A stretch of DNA of 64,000 nt from a bacterium (lineage in GTDB: Bacteria > Myxococcota_A > Bradymonadia > UBA7976 > UBA1532): contig JAUHYW010000033.1 of NCBI GenBank assembly GCA_030426085.1, forward strand, positions 28,642-92,641. Reading direction: 5' to 3'. A program made the translations under genes and the position numbers. How positions within the stretch are numbered: the stretch's first letter is position 1; each line of letters starts with the position of its first letter. This document shows positions 36,195 through 51,875 of the stretch, in pieces. The notes under the pieces are model-generated. The model ran no database searches and was not told the origin of the DNA. It saw only the letters and a program-made list of their open reading frames with translations.

Positions 36195-36251
36195 GTCGCC
36201 GGGGAGCCGTCGGCGTACCCGGCGGCCGAGCATCGGTCCTGAGGGGGACGC

Positions 36252-37808
36252 ATGAATCGCACGCGAATCGGGGCCGCGCTCGGCGCCGTACTGACGACCT
36301 TGCTGCCATGGGTGGCCTCGGCGCAGGAGGCCGCCGGGTCGGCCGACTGGGAGGCGGCCGCCGACGCATGGTTCGGCGAGTGGGTCGTCGGCCCGGTGGC
36401 TGCGGTCCTGTTCTGGCCGGTGCCGGGCATCGAGATGCCCTTCGTGGTGCTGTGGCTGGCGGCGGGCGCGGTCTTCTTCACCTTCCGCATGGGCTTCGTC
36501 AACGTGCGCCTCTTCGGGCACGCCATCGCGCTGGTGCGGGGCAAGTACGACGACCCGAACGCCCACGTCGAGGGCGAGGTGACCCACTTCCAGGCGCTGG
36601 CGACGGCGCTGTCGGCGACCGTCGGCCTGGGCAACATCGCCGGGGTGGCCATCGCGGTGGGCACCGGCGGGCCGGGGGCGACGTTCTGGATGGCGCTCTT
36701 CGGGCTGTTCGGCATGTCGGCCAAGTTCACCGAGGTGACCCTGGGCCAGAAGTACCGCCGCCGACGCCCCGACGGGTCGGTGATGGGCGGCGCGATGTAC
36801 TACCTGTCCGACGGGCTGAAGGATGTCGGCTGGCCGACGCTGGGCAAGGTGCTGGCGGTGATGTTCGCCGTGCTGTGCATCGGCGGCTCGTTCGGCGGGG
36901 GCAACTCGTTCCAGGTCAAGCAGAGCCTCGACCAGATCAAGACCCTGGTGCCGGTGTTCAACGAGACCCCGTGGCTCTACGGCATCGTGATGGTGGTGCT
37001 GGTGGGCATCGTGATCATCGGCGGCATCAAGCGCATCGCGAGCGTGGCCGACAAGATCGTGCCCCTGATGTGCACCCTCTACGTGGTGGCCTGCCTGTAC
37101 ATCCTGATGGCCAACTTCGGCGCGATCCCCGCGGCGTTCCAGGCCATCGTCGAGGGCGCCTTCGCCCCCGACGCGGCGTTCGGCGGCTTCGTGGGGGTGT
37201 TGGTGCTGGGCATCAAGCGGGCGGCGTTCAGCAACGAGGCCGGCATCGGCTCGGCGGCCATCGCCCACGCCGCCGCCCGGGTCGACCACCCGGTGCAGGA
37301 GGGCACCGTCGCGCTGCTCGAGCCGTTCATCGACACCGTCGTCGTCTGCACGATGACCGCGCTGGTCATCGTCATCACCGGGGCCTACGACGCCTCGAAC
37401 CCGATGTTCGCCGACGCCATCGTCGGCAACCAGGGCGCGGCGCTGACCTCGCTGGCGATGGGTTCGGTCATCTCGTGGTTCCCCTATGTGCTGGCGTTCG
37501 CGGTGGTCTGCTTCGCCTACTCGACGATGATCTCGTGGTCGTACTACGGCGAGCGCTGCTGGACGTGGCTGCTCGGCGACCGCCTGGGCGACGCGGCGCC
37601 GATGACCTACCGGCTGCTCTTCCTGGTGTTCACCTTCCTCGGCTCGGTCGTCACCGCGACCAACATCCTCGACTTCTCGGATCTGATGGTGCTCGGCATG
37701 GGCGTGCCCAACGTGCTGGGGCTGTTCCTGCTGTCGGGCATGGTGCGCCGCGAGTTGAGCGACTACGAAGGCAAGCTGAAGAAGGGCGTGTTCAAGCGCT
37801 ACGATTGA
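36252..37808 (+). CDS. Alanine/glycine:cation symporter family protein (AGCS)
   Basis: 518 residues with an N-terminal signal-like helix and about 11 membrane helices. Family marks are [14 protein letters not shown] near the start, the sodium-binding region [25 protein letters not shown] (quoted in part here), MWMAL-like packing, [16 protein letters not shown] and SWSYYGERC. It imports alanine or glycine with Na+ (or H+). It is a single gene with its own promoter, followed by mutM after 28 nt. Substrate choice cannot be read from sequence. Confidence 0.93.
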   Translation: MNRTRIGAALGAVLTTLLPWVASAQEAAGSADWEAAADAWFGEWVVGPVAAVLFWPVPGIEMPFVVLWLAAGAVFFTFRMGFVNVRLFGHAIALVRGKYDDPNAHVEGEVTHFQALATALSATVGLGNIAGVAIAVGTGGPGATFWMALFGLFGMSAKFTEVTLGQKYRRRRPDGSVMGGAMYYLSDGLKDVGWPTLGKVLAVMFAVLCIGGSFGGGNSFQVKQSLDQIKTLVPVFNETPWLYGIVMVVLVGIVIIGGIKRIASVADKIVPLMCTLYVVACLYILMANFGAIPAAFQAIVEGAFAPDAAFGGFVGVLVLGIKRAAFSNEAGIGSAAIAHAAARVDHPVQEGTVALLEPFIDTVVVCTMTALVIVITGAYDASNPMFADAIVGNQGAALTSLAMGSVISWFPYVLAFAVVCFAYSTMISWSYYGERCWTWLLGDRLGDAAPMTYRLLFLVFTFLGSVVTATNILDFSDLMVLGMGVPNVLGLFLLSGMVRRELSDYEGKLKKGVFKRYD

Positions 37809-37836
37809 ACGGTCGGCGGTCGACGAGAGGGGTCCC

Positions 37837-38655
37837 ATGCCCGAGCTGCCCGAGGTCGAGTTCGCCGCCCGCCGCCTGCGTACGTGGGCGGTGGGGCGCA
37901 CCGTCTCCGCCGCCGAGGCCGAGCCCGGCTCACCGCTGCGGGACGTGACGCCCGAGGCGCTGGCCGAGGGCCTCACCGGCCGGCGCTTCGAGGGGGTCCG
38001 GCGGCACGGCAAGCTGCTGATGATCGACCTGTCGGGCGACCGGGTGCTGCTCAGCCACCTGGGCATGACCGGCAAGTGGCTGCGCTCCAAGCCGGGCGAT
38101 ACGCCGCGGGCCGGCACCCGGGTGCAGCTCGCGCTGGACGACGGCGCCCGGCTGGACTACGTCGACCCCCGCCGCCTGGGGCACCTGCGCTGGCTGCCCG
38201 CCGACGAGGCCCGGCGCCACCCGATGGTGACCGGCCTGGGCCCCGACGCGCTGGAGATCTGCGCCACGGCCGGCGGCCTCGCCGAGCAGCTCGACTGGTC
38301 CAAGCGGGCGATCAAGGTGGCGCTGATGGACCAGTCCCTGGTGGCCGGGGTGGGCAACATCTACGCCGCCGAGGCGCTGTGGATGGCCGGCATCAACCCG
38401 TTCGTGCGGGCGTGCGACCTCGAGCCGGACGATTACGCCCGGCTGGCGGCTGCCATCGCGCGGGCGATGACCGAGAGCCTCGACCGCGAGCGGGACGGCG
38501 AGATCCGCTACATCCAGGATCGGGCGGCGCAGAACCCGTTCGAGATCTACGGCCGCACCGACGCCCCCTGCCCCCGCTGCCGGGCGGCGATCATGCGGGT
38601 GCTTCAGCAGCAGCGCAGCACGTTCTACTGCCCGGTGTGCCAGCCCGATCGCTGA
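37837..38655 (+). CDS. mutM: Formamidopyrimidine-DNA glycosylase (Fpg/MutM)
   Basis: 272 residues. Mature N-terminus PELPEVE with the catalytic Pro and Glu, which excise 8-oxoguanine and nick the strand. The helix-two-turn-helix segment and LVAGVGNIYAAEAL are present. The C-terminal zinc finger has CPRC and CPVC; the residues between them (STFYCPVCQ) are intact. Start ATG 37837 with GAGAGGGG upstream. Probably co-transcribed with the symporter. Confidence 0.96.
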   Translation: MPELPEVEFAARRLRTWAVGRTVSAAEAEPGSPLRDVTPEALAEGLTGRRFEGVRRHGKLLMIDLSGDRVLLSHLGMTGKWLRSKPGDTPRAGTRVQLALDDGARLDYVDPRRLGHLRWLPADEARRHPMVTGLGPDALEICATAGGLAEQLDWSKRAIKVALMDQSLVAGVGNIYAAEALWMAGINPFVRACDLEPDDYARLAAAIARAMTESLDRERDGEIRYIQDRAAQNPFEIYGRTDAPCPRCRAAIMRVLQQQRSTFYCPVCQPDR

Positions 38656-38668
38656 GCGCCCACGGCGG

Positions 38669-38697
38669 TTGACCCATCCGAGACCGGCCCGTAACCT
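38669..38697 (+). promoter_or_regulatory. Putative promoter of the sulfatase gene
   Basis: TTGACC (38669-38674), a 17-nt spacer, TAACCT (38692-38697). This leaves a short leader with GGGGAGAGG before ATG 38722. Confidence 0.4.
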
Positions 38698-38721
38698 CCC
38701 CGACACCCGGGGAGAGGCCGC

Positions 38722-41232
38722 ATGTCCACCGTCATTCTCGATCTCCTGCGTCGCGCCGCGGTCGGCGCGATCGGGGCCGCTGCGATCGGGGGGCTGGTCG
38801 AGGGCGGGCTGGCGCTGATCGGGGGCGGCCCGGCGGCGGCGATCCCGGCCGCGATCGGGCTGTGGCTGCTGACGGTGCCCCTCGCGATGGGCGCGCTGCT
38901 GACGCTGCTCGTGGCCGCCCGCCTGCCGCCGGCCCGGGCGCTGCGGAGGGGGCTGGCCGACGAGGCCCGGCGCCCGGTCTGGCTCGCCGGCGCGCTGGTG
39001 CTCGGCCCGGGGCTGGCGCTGGCGCTGGGGGCCCAGGCCGCGCTGCTCCAGCGCATCCGCGCCGCGCTCACCGATACGAGCCTGCTGGTGTCGCTGGCCC
39101 CGCTGGTCACCGCGCTGCTGCTGGGGCTGGTGCTCGCCGGGGGGCTCTTCGTCGGGCCGCTGATCGCTGCGGCGCTCCGGCGGCTGGCGCCCGGCCCGCG
39201 GGTGGGCTGGATCGTCTTCGCGGTGGCCGCCGCGAGCCCGTTGGTGACGCTGTGGCCCCTGGTGGACTTCGTCTTCCGCGACGTGCCCCTGCGCCCGCTG
39301 GGCATGCTGATCGCGGCGCTGCCGGTGGCCCTGCTGCTGCTGCGGCCGATCGGGTGGCGCCGCGCGGCGCTGGTCGTCGGGGTCGGGGCCGGGCTGCTGG
39401 CGCTCGGCGTGTGGAGCTACGAGCGATCCTCGGCGGCCCGCACGGCGCTCGCCGCCGGCCTGGGGCTGGGCCACGCGGTGGTGCTGGGGGTGCACGCGGC
39501 GGTCGACGGCGACGGGGACGGGGCCTCGCCGCTGCTCGCCGGGGGCGACTGCGACGACGCCGATCCGACGGTGCACCCGGCGGGGGTCGACCTGCCGGGC
39601 AACGGGCTGGACGAGGACTGCGACGGGGCCGACGCGCGGGTGGCCGGCGGGCGTAAGCGCACGACCCTCGAGCGGCCGACGCTGCCCGAGGCGCTGGTCC
39701 GCCGGTGGAACGTGCTGCTGGTCACCATCGACACGGTGCGCGCCGACCGGCTCCCGATCTACGGCTACGCCCGCCCGACGGCCCCCCACCTGGGGCGGCT
39801 GGCCGAGCAGGGCTGGGTGGTCGAGCGGGCCTACACCCCGGCCAACAGCACCCGCTACGCCTTCCCCGCGCTGTTCGCCGGGCGTGATCTGGCCGACATC
39901 GAGGTCGACTGGCTGGGGCGCCACCTCTACGTGCGGCCGGGCAACGCGCTGCTGTTCGAGCGCCTGCGGGCCGCCGGTTACCGGGTCGAGGCCCACCTGC
40001 CCGAGCAGATGACGACCGGCATGTGGTACGGGCTGAACGCGGGGGTCGACGCCTACGTGGGGCACCCGGACGCGACGCTCAAGGGGCGCAGCGTGCGGGC
40101 CATCAACCGGGGCGCGATCGAGGCGTTCGACCGCTTCGAGGAGCGCGCGGGCCCGTGGGCGCTGTGGGTGCACTACCTCGAGCCGCACGAGCCCTATCGC
40201 ACTCAGCGGCGGCATCGGTTCGGGCGCACGTCGAGCGACCGCTACGACGGCGAGATCGCCGCCGCCGACGCCGGGCTGGGCGCGCTGGTGGCCGAGCTGG
40301 AGCAGCGGGGCTGGCTCGACGACACCCTGATCGTGGTCACCTCGGATCACGGCGAGGAGTTCGAGGAGCACGGGCGGCGATATCACGGCAAGCAGCTCTA
40401 CGAGGAGAGCGTGCGGGTGCCGCTGGTCATCCGGGTGCCCGGGGCGACGCCTCGCCGCATCGCGACCCCCGCGCTGCTCCAGGACATCACGCCCACGGTG
40501 GCCCACCTGATCGGCCTGCGGGCGAACCTGGACTACGGCGCGCGCAGCCTCGCCGGCTACGGCGCGGGGGTCGAGCCGGAGGATCCCCGGCGGCGGCTGT
40601 ACATGGCGAGCTATCGCAACCAGCGGTGGCCGGCGGCCTATCAGACCGCGCTGCTCACCTGGCCGCTGAAGGCGCTGCGAGGGCGCGGCGGGCCGCAGAT
40701 CTACGACCTCGACGCCGATCCGGCCGAGCAGGACAACCGGGTCGACGAGGGGGGCCACCCGCTGATCGAGACGCTGACCGGCGAGCAGGCCCGGCGGCGC
40801 CTCGCGATCCGGCGGGGTCTGGAGCGGCGGGCCCGCACCGCGCCGCCGGCCGGGATGGGGCCGCCGTCCACGGTCGCGCCGGGGCTGGTCTTCCACGGCG
40901 CGCGCGTCGCCCCGCTCGATCTGGGCGTCGTCACGCTGCCCCGGCTGGACGCGTGGTTCGAAGCGCAGGAGGGCGCCCGGCCCGACGTCGAGTTCGAGCT
41001 GATCCTCGCCGACCCCGACGGCGAGGTGCACACCCGCTATCACCGCCGGCCGTTCGCCGGTCTGTCGTCCACCCGCCAGTGGACGCCGGGGCCGATGCAG
41101 CTCTCGTGGCTGCTCCGGGTGCGAGAGGCGGTGAGCGGGCCGGTCGACGTGCAGCTCGCCGCCCGGGTCGACGGGCAGGCGGTCTGGGGGCCGGCGACGG
41201 TGGCCCGCGTCGAGGGCGACGCGCTCCACTGA
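38722..41232 (+). CDS. Membrane sulfatase-type enzyme with a MopE-like calcium/copper motif
   Basis: 836 residues. Residues 1-245 hold about seven hydrophobic helices. Residues 262-300 are a MopE-type metal-binding motif (DGDGDGASP, GGDCDDADPTVHPAG, DEDCDG) on the periplasmic side. From about 328 comes an alkaline-phosphatase/sulfatase superfamily domain: LLVTIDTVRADRL (metal Asp) and SDHGEEFEEHG (about 542). The usual CxPSR formylglycine motif is not seen; the aligned region is TPANSTRYAFPALFAGR, so the nucleophile would be Ser or Thr, as in phosphoglycerol- or phosphoethanolamine-transferring relatives. It may decorate envelope glycans or lipids. The giant MopE-repeat gene follows. Confidence 0.8.
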   Translation: MSTVILDLLRRAAVGAIGAAAIGGLVEGGLALIGGGPAAAIPAAIGLWLLTVPLAMGALLTLLVAARLPPARALRRGLADEARRPVWLAGALVLGPGLALALGAQAALLQRIRAALTDTSLLVSLAPLVTALLLGLVLAGGLFVGPLIAAALRRLAPGPRVGWIVFAVAAASPLVTLWPLVDFVFRDVPLRPLGMLIAALPVALLLLRPIGWRRAALVVGVGAGLLALGVWSYERSSAARTALAAGLGLGHAVVLGVHAAVDGDGDGASPLLAGGDCDDADPTVHPAGVDLPGNGLDEDCDGADARVAGGRKRTTLERPTLPEALVRRWNVLLVTIDTVRADRLPIYGYARPTAPHLGRLAEQGWVVERAYTPANSTRYAFPALFAGRDLADIEVDWLGRHLYVRPGNALLFERLRAAGYRVEAHLPEQMTTGMWYGLNAGVDAYVGHPDATLKGRSVRAINRGAIEAFDRFEERAGPWALWVHYLEPHEPYRTQRRHRFGRTSSDRYDGEIAAADAGLGALVAELEQRGWLDDTLIVVTSDHGEEFEEHGRRYHGKQLYEESVRVPLVIRVPGATPRRIATPALLQDITPTVAHLIGLRANLDYGARSLAGYGAGVEPEDPRRRLYMASYRNQRWPAAYQTALLTWPLKALRGRGGPQIYDLDADPAEQDNRVDEGGHPLIETLTGEQARRRLAIRRGLERRARTAPPAGMGPPSTVAPGLVFHGARVAPLDLGVVTLPRLDAWFEAQEGARPDVEFELILADPDGEVHTRYHRRPFAGLSSTRQWTPGPMQLSWLLRVREAVSGPVDVQLAARVDGQAVWGPATVARVEGDALH

Positions 41233-41329
41233 GCGGGGTGTGGCCCTACCCGCCGGGCTTCTGGCACGCTGTAGCCGCGCCGACGGCGGACGTGTCCGCC
41301 CGTGGGGACGAGGCGTGGGGAGGTCCAAT

Positions 41330-45640
<4,311 letters not shown>

Positions 45641-45657
45641 CGGGGCTCCGCGCGCGG

Positions 45658-45697
45658 CATCCGGCCGCCTTCGGGCCCCGCCGACGGCGGCCGGATG
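45658..45697. other. 12-bp perfect inverted repeat after the giant lipoprotein gene
   Basis: CATCCGGCCGCC (45658-45669) pairs with GGCGGCCGGATG (45686-45697) around a 16-nt loop. It follows the stop by 18 nt and has no T-run. It may act as a termination or mRNA-stability hairpin. A weak TTGACT-18-CATCCT promoter-like sequence (45708-45737) for the helicase gene comes next. Confidence 0.4.
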
Positions 45698-45810
45698 GCG
45701 GCGGGCCTTGACTCCGACCCACCTCTCCCCACATCCTCCCCCGGATTCCGTTCCCGACGCCCGCGCCCGCGCAGGGCGCCTCCGGGCCACCCGTATCGAA
45801 GGCATTCACC

Positions 45811-47121
<1,311 letters not shown>

Positions 47122-47137
47122 GACCTTCGAGCCGGCG

Positions 47138-47905
47138 TCAGCCGAGCAGCGTGCGCAGGGCCAGCGCCAGCGCCGCGGCCCCCGAGACCACCAGCACCGC
47201 GACCTTGAGCCGGGGCCCCTCGACCCGCGGCTTGAGGACGTGGCTGAGCCGCAGCCCGACGCCGACGGCGGGCAGGAGCACCAGCGCAACCCGCAGATCG
47301 CTCGTCGAGATGTGCCCCGCGGCGGTGCGGGTCACCAGCGTGATCGACAGCCCCACCAGGAAGACCATCGCCATCGTGGACCGCAGAGTGGGCCCGGCGG
47401 CGTGGCGATACAGCAGCGCGATCGGCGGACCGCCGATGCCGGCGATGTAGCTGCCCACCCCCGACGCCATGCCCGCCGCGACCCGCAGCCCCCCGGTGGC
47501 CCGCCGCGGCGCCGCGCCCCGACGGACCGCCAGCGAGGTCAGGACCGCGCCGCCGATGATGGCCGCGATGAGCAGCTCGAGCCCCGGGCGGGCGAACCGC
47601 TCGACGAGCCACACCCCCAGCGCCGCGCCCGGCAGCCGACCGACGGCGATGAGCCCGAAGCCGCGCCAGTCGATGCCCCCCCGCTCGTGCCACGCCATGC
47701 GCAGGATGAGGGGCAGCACCACCAGCATCTGCGGCACCGGTGACAGGCGGGGGTCGAGCATCGCCAGGGTGGGCACCGACACCATGCCGAAGCCCAGCCC
47801 GACCGTGCCGTGCAGCGTCGCCGCCACCGCGGTGATCGCCATCGCCGCCAGCAGCGCCCCGAGGGGCACGCCAGTGAACGTCGTCAGCAGATCGAGGAGG
47901 GGCAT
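47138..47905 (-). CDS. TauE/SafE-family sulfite/anion exporter
   Basis: 255 residues with about eight membrane helices and the family duplication. Motifs include HGTVGLGFGMVSVPTLAMLDPR in the first half and the matching SGVGSYIAGIGGPPIALLY in the second (quoted in part). Members export sulfite, sulfoacetate or related organosulfur anions, or import simple organic anions. No regulator or sulfur-metabolism gene is adjacent. Confidence 0.85.
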   Translation of the reverse strand: MPLLDLLTTFTGVPLGALLAAMAITAVAATLHGTVGLGFGMVSVPTLAMLDPRLSPVPQMLVVLPLILRMAWHERGGIDWRGFGLIAVGRLPGAALGVWLVERFARPGLELLIAAIIGGAVLTSLAVRRGAAPRRATGGLRVAAGMASGVGSYIAGIGGPPIALLYRHAAGPTLRSTMAMVFLVGLSITLVTRTAAGHISTSDLRVALVLLPAVGVGLRLSHVLKPRVEGPRLKVAVLVVSGAAALALALRTLLG

Positions 47906-47963
47906 CGCACGGGGGTATCACGGCCCCGCGCTGCAAAGAAGCCGGTCGGGTGAGGGGCCTCGA

Positions 47964-49157
47964 TCAGTCCAGGGCGCTCGAGGCGGCGACCACCGGCAGC
48001 ACGCACTGCACCGCCGAGCCGGTCAGCAGCACCCGAGCCGGGCTGGCGTCGACGCCCAGGCGGCCGAGCGCCTCGACCACCATCTGCCCGTCGCTGTAGC
48101 GCATGCGGGGCGAGGTGGCCTCGACGATCAGCTCCGATCCGATGCGGGTGACCTCCACCGACAGCTGGGCGTCGACCGTGCGCTTGCGGATGAGGCCGGC
48201 CAGGGTCGACAGGGTCGTCGAGAGGATGGCCACCGCCAGCGGGCGGCCGAGCGCGACGGCGCAATCCGAGACCGGCAGCCGCCAGCGCACCCCCCCGACC
48301 GCGTCGGTGAGCGGGCGGGCGATCGCGTCGGCCCCCTCGATCAGCTCGATGAGCCGCACCGAGAGCGAGGCCGGGGTGGCGATCTCGCGCAGCAGCTCCA
48401 CCCCGCGCAGCGCCTGATCGGTGGCCGTCTCGAGCGCGCCGAGGCGATCCTGGAGCAGCCCGATGGCCGACAGGGCCGGGGCCAGGTTCTCGACCACCGC
48501 CGGGGAGATGTCCCGCCGCATGAGGGCGTTGGTCACGACCTCGAGCTCGAGCGCCGCGACCCGGGCCTCGATGACCGCCGGGCGCAGGGGCTTGAGCCGG
48601 GTGTGCAGCGCCGAGATCGCCGGCTGGAGCGCCGCCCGGATGGGCTGAGCCAGCTCCTGCCCCCGCTCGGCGAGCACCGCCAGCCGGGCTTCGGCCCGCG
48701 CGGCGAGCCCGGCGAGGCGGCCGCGGACCCCGTCGTCGAAGGCGCGCGGCTGCGTATCGAATACGCACAGCGCGCCGAGCACCGTGTCGTCCAACCGCAC
48801 CGGGTGACCCTGATACGAGCGGAAGCCATAGCGCTGCACCAGATCCTGGGGCAGCTCGACCCGGGCGGGGATGTCGAGCACCTCGAACGGGGCGTCGTCC
48901 CGCACCACGTACTGGCAGAACGCGGTGTCGCGGGCGACGGCGCGCACATGCCCCAGGTCGGAGGGCAGGCCGTCCGCCGCGCGGAAGTACTGGATGGTCT
49001 GGAGGACCAGGGAGATGCCCGCCGTCGGAGCGCCGGTGACAGCCCGGGCCTCGGTCGTGATCGCCTGGAGTTCATCGTCGGGGATGTCGCCGAGGACATC
49101 CCCGGTGATGACATCGAACCGGCGATCGTCCGGCGCGAGTACGTCGACTCGATTCAT
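47964..49157 (-). CDS. GAF-domain protein with degenerate ATPase-like C-terminus (copy 1)
   Basis: 397 residues from ATG 49157 (GGAG upstream). Residues 20-150 are a GAF sensory domain (TGAPTAGISLVLQTIQYFRAADGLP, CQYVVRD, YQGHPVRLDDTVLGALCVFD, quoted in part). A helical coiled region (about 155-260) leads to a C-terminal part, PLAVAILSTTLSTLAGL then VEVTRIGSELIVEATSP, that looks like a HATPase fold without N-box Asn or G-boxes. There is no phosphoacceptor His block. It may be a non-catalytic signal transducer or a pseudokinase. The next gene upstream is its paralogue. Confidence 0.65.
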   Translation of the reverse strand: MNRVDVLAPDDRRFDVITGDVLGDIPDDELQAITTEARAVTGAPTAGISLVLQTIQYFRAADGLPSDLGHVRAVARDTAFCQYVVRDDAPFEVLDIPARVELPQDLVQRYGFRSYQGHPVRLDDTVLGALCVFDTQPRAFDDGVRGRLAGLAARAEARLAVLAERGQELAQPIRAALQPAISALHTRLKPLRPAVIEARVAALELEVVTNALMRRDISPAVVENLAPALSAIGLLQDRLGALETATDQALRGVELLREIATPASLSVRLIELIEGADAIARPLTDAVGGVRWRLPVSDCAVALGRPLAVAILSTTLSTLAGLIRKRTVDAQLSVEVTRIGSELIVEATSPRMRYSDGQMVVEALGRLGVDASPARVLLTGSAVQCVLPVVAASSALD

Positions 49158-49357
49158 GACCGTACTCCAATCCCGGAGGCGGGGGCCTGCGGCTCGGGGG
49201 CGAAGGGACCTGCGGGGCTCGGTGGGAGCCGAGGCTCATCCCGGGCGATTGGAGGCGCACACCCTGATTCACATGGATACAGAGTGCGGGCTCGTGATGC
49301 AAATGCGCCCGGTGTCTGGCGGTTCGGGCGCGGTATCGGTTGACGTGTCAGCATACC

Positions 49358-50506
49358 TCACCCCTGGATCGGAAGCATGATGCAGACCTCGTCCCCGGTC
49401 AGCTCGACCCGGGTGACGGACTCCCGCACCCCGAGCTGACTCAGCGCCGCGACCACCGCGAGACCGTCCCGGCGCTCCATGGCCGCCGACTCGAAGGCGA
49501 TGCGCACGACGCCCTCGTCCAGCTCGGTGCGGGCGTCGATGGGCGACTGCCTCATGCGGGACAGCAGCAGCCCGACGAGGGTGATCAACGTCGTCGACAG
49601 CAGCGCGATACCGATCGGCGGGGGGACCGCCACCGGGCAGGGCCCCTCCGGCAGCCGCCAGCGCACCCCGCCGACCTGGGATGTCAGCGGGCGGGCCACC
49701 GCGTCGGCGGCGTCGGTCAGCGTGCTCAGCGGCACCGTCGGCGGGGGCGGCGGCTCGTCCTCCCGCAGCCGGCCGAACGCGTCGAGGATGCGGTTGGTGG
49801 CCAGCGTCGCCCGGGCCAGCCGGCTGCGCACGAGGCTCAGCGAGGTCAGGGCCGAGGCCAGTTCGCGATCCCGCTCGCCGCCGCGCTCGAGGGATGACAG
49901 CGCGTCCAGCTCGAGCGCGGCGACCCGGGCCTCGATCACCGCGACCTGCAAGGGCAGCATCTCTTCGTGCAGGTCGTCGACCGACCCCTGCTCGTCCTCG
50001 GCGCGCTGCCGCTCGGCGAGCTGCGCCAGCCGACGCTCGACCCGCCCCGCGATGCGCAGCAGCCGGGCGCGGTCGACGAGGTGCCACTCGCGGGGGCGGC
50101 GGTCGAGGACCTCCAGGGCCCCGCCGGTCCGCTCGCCGACGTGCAGGGGCACGCCGAGGTAGGCCCGCAGCCCATAGCGATCCACCAGATCGCGGGGCAG
50201 GCGGTCGTCGCTGTCGAAGTCGTTGACCGCCACCGTCGCCGCGTCGCGCACGACGTACTGGGCGAAGGACGTATCGCGGGAGGTCGCGCGCACCGCCGCC
50301 AGCTCGGGCGGCAGGCCGTGGTGGGCCCGGAAGAACTGGATCGTATCCAGCACCAGCGAGACCAGCGAGATGGGGACGTCGAGCTTGCGGGCCGCCTCCT
50401 CGACGAGGCGCTGCAGGATGGCGTCGGGCACCGGGCGCAGGACGTCGCCCGACATCGCGTGCAGCCGCTGGCGGTCGGGGCCCAGTACGTCCTTGCGGTC
50501 GGCCAT
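49358..50506 (-). CDS. GAF-domain protein with degenerate ATPase-like C-terminus (copy 2)
   Basis: 382 residues from ATG 50506 (GGGAGG, 6-nt spacer). It has the same layout as its neighbour: GAF at about 20-150 (VPISLVSLVLDTIQFFRAHHGLP, FAQYVVRDA, YLGVPLHVGERTGGALEVLD), a helical middle, then a C-terminal domain with VGGVRWRLPEG and ALLSTTLITLVGLL. The two share aligned motifs (VALELD, GGVRWRLP, LSTTL) and clearly arose by duplication. There are no catalytic kinase residues. A palindrome (50582-50605) lies upstream. Confidence 0.65.
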   Translation of the reverse strand: MADRKDVLGPDRQRLHAMSGDVLRPVPDAILQRLVEEAARKLDVPISLVSLVLDTIQFFRAHHGLPPELAAVRATSRDTSFAQYVVRDAATVAVNDFDSDDRLPRDLVDRYGLRAYLGVPLHVGERTGGALEVLDRRPREWHLVDRARLLRIAGRVERRLAQLAERQRAEDEQGSVDDLHEEMLPLQVAVIEARVAALELDALSSLERGGERDRELASALTSLSLVRSRLARATLATNRILDAFGRLREDEPPPPPTVPLSTLTDAADAVARPLTSQVGGVRWRLPEGPCPVAVPPPIGIALLSTTLITLVGLLLSRMRQSPIDARTELDEGVVRIAFESAAMERRDGLAVVAALSQLGVRESVTRVELTGDEVCIMLPIQG

Positions 50507-50581
50507 CGGGGGCCTCCCTATCGGCGAGGAGTCCGCAGCGCATCCGCCGCGCATCTCGATAGATACACCGAGACACGTTTG

Positions 50582-50605
50582 GTTTCAATGAGGAGCCATT
50601 GAAAC
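50582..50605. promoter_or_regulatory. AT-rich palindrome upstream of GAF gene copy 2
   Basis: GTTTCAATG (50582-50590) and CATTGAAAC (50597-50605) form a perfect 9-bp inverted repeat with a 6-nt loop. It lies 76 nt upstream of the ATG, in a locally AT-rich patch. It may be an operator or the terminator of the coiled-coil gene ending at 50711. Confidence 0.5.
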
Positions 50606-50710
50606 GGCGAGAGACCGAGCGGGTGCGCCGAGGGGGGGGATGTGGGGCCGCGGACCCGGCGAGCGGGGCCGCGGCGGCCGGCGGCGGGGGTCGCCGCGGC
50701 GGGGGGTGGG

Positions 50711-51781
50711 CTACTTGCCGGGCTTGGTGTTGCGGGCCTGCTCCATGGCGATCTCGCGGACCGCCTTGAACGAGCTGGCGTTGGCCGCGCCCTCCAGGGC
50801 CTTGACCGCGAGCTGCTGCGCCTGCTCCAGCGCCGCGGCGAGCTGGCCGCCCAGCCGCTCGATGCGCCGCTTCTGGGTCTCGATGGTGCCCTCGAGGGCC
50901 TCGATGCGCTCGTCGGCCAGCCGGGTCTGCCCCTCCAGCGTCTTGGCCCGCATCCGGGCCTCGCTCGCGGCCTGCTTGCGGGCGACCTCGGCCCCGGTCG
51001 ACCGGGCCTTGTCCACCGCGGCCGTCAGCTCCTCGGGGAACGCCTCGGCCTTCGCGGTCAGCTCCGCCAGCTCCGTCTCGCGCTCGGCCAGCGCCTCCTC
51101 CCGGGCGCGCCACGCCTCGCGGGTCTCGCCCTCGAAGCGCGCCAGCGCCTTCTCCTCGCCCTTGCGCCGCATCGTATCGGCGTCGGCCTCCGCCGCCCGC
51201 CGCCGCTCCAGGCCGTAGGTGTACTCGGCCTCCTCGCGGCGCACCGCCTTCTCCCGGTCGGCGTCCCGCTCGGCGACCTGCGCCGCGTGGCGGGCCTGCT
51301 CGTCCTTCCACGCCGCCTTGAGCGTGCGCATCTCGGTCTCGTGCAGCCGCTTCTTCTCGGCGTGGGCCGCGTCGGTCGCCTCGGCCTCGTCCACCGCCCG
51401 GCGGACCAGCGCGTCGAGCGTCGTGGGCTGCACCTCGATGTCGTGCTCGCCCTTCAGCCGGCCCACGAGGCCGTCGGCGTCACCCCGCAGATCGCCCAGG
51501 CGCCGCGCCTCGCGGACCAGATCGTCCTCCAGGCCGCCGACCGCCATGCGGAAGCCATCCTGCAGGTGCTCGAGGCCGGCGATGACCCCCGCGATGTCGC
51601 TCGGGCCCTCGGCGTCCGGCTCGGCGGCCGCCTTCGGGGCCACGGCGGGGGCCCGCTCGGCCTTGGCGGCCGACTTGCGGGCCTGCTCGGCGGTGCGCTC
51701 GAGCTGCTTGTTCTCCTTGAGCAGGGCCTTGTAGGCGTTCCAGATCTGGGCCTTGGTGTTGCTGTAGCTGACGGTGCTCAT
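50711..51781 (-). CDS. Coiled-coil protein (copy 1)
   Basis: 356 residues, cytoplasmic. The N-terminus SNTKAQIWNAYKALLKEN is a short conserved-looking helix. From about residue 70 the chain is almost all Ala/Glu/Arg/Lys/Leu heptads: a long coiled coil with few Gly or Pro. A charged tail ends NTKPGK. It may form filaments or tethers. It shares layout, but only weak identity, with the following gene, so they may be partners or ancient paralogues. No enzyme domain is present. Confidence 0.6.
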   Translation of the reverse strand: MSTVSYSNTKAQIWNAYKALLKENKQLERTAEQARKSAAKAERAPAVAPKAAAEPDAEGPSDIAGVIAGLEHLQDGFRMAVGGLEDDLVREARRLGDLRGDADGLVGRLKGEHDIEVQPTTLDALVRRAVDEAEATDAAHAEKKRLHETEMRTLKAAWKDEQARHAAQVAERDADREKAVRREEAEYTYGLERRRAAEADADTMRRKGEEKALARFEGETREAWRAREEALAERETELAELTAKAEAFPEELTAAVDKARSTGAEVARKQAASEARMRAKTLEGQTRLADERIEALEGTIETQKRRIERLGGQLAAALEQAQQLAVKALEGAANASSFKAVREIAMEQARNTKPGK

Positions 51782-51875
51782 CGGTCACTCCGGTCCGGTG
51801 CGCGGTCGGTTCGCCGCGGAAGAATCGAGAAGAGAGGGTCGGGGACGTGAAGTCGTGGGGCCGGGCCTCGGGGGC

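Noticed and set aside
49340..49370. Promoter-like TTGACG with a TACCTC-like box on the plus strand
   Set aside because: No plus-strand gene follows, and it lies at the 3' end of a minus-strand gene.
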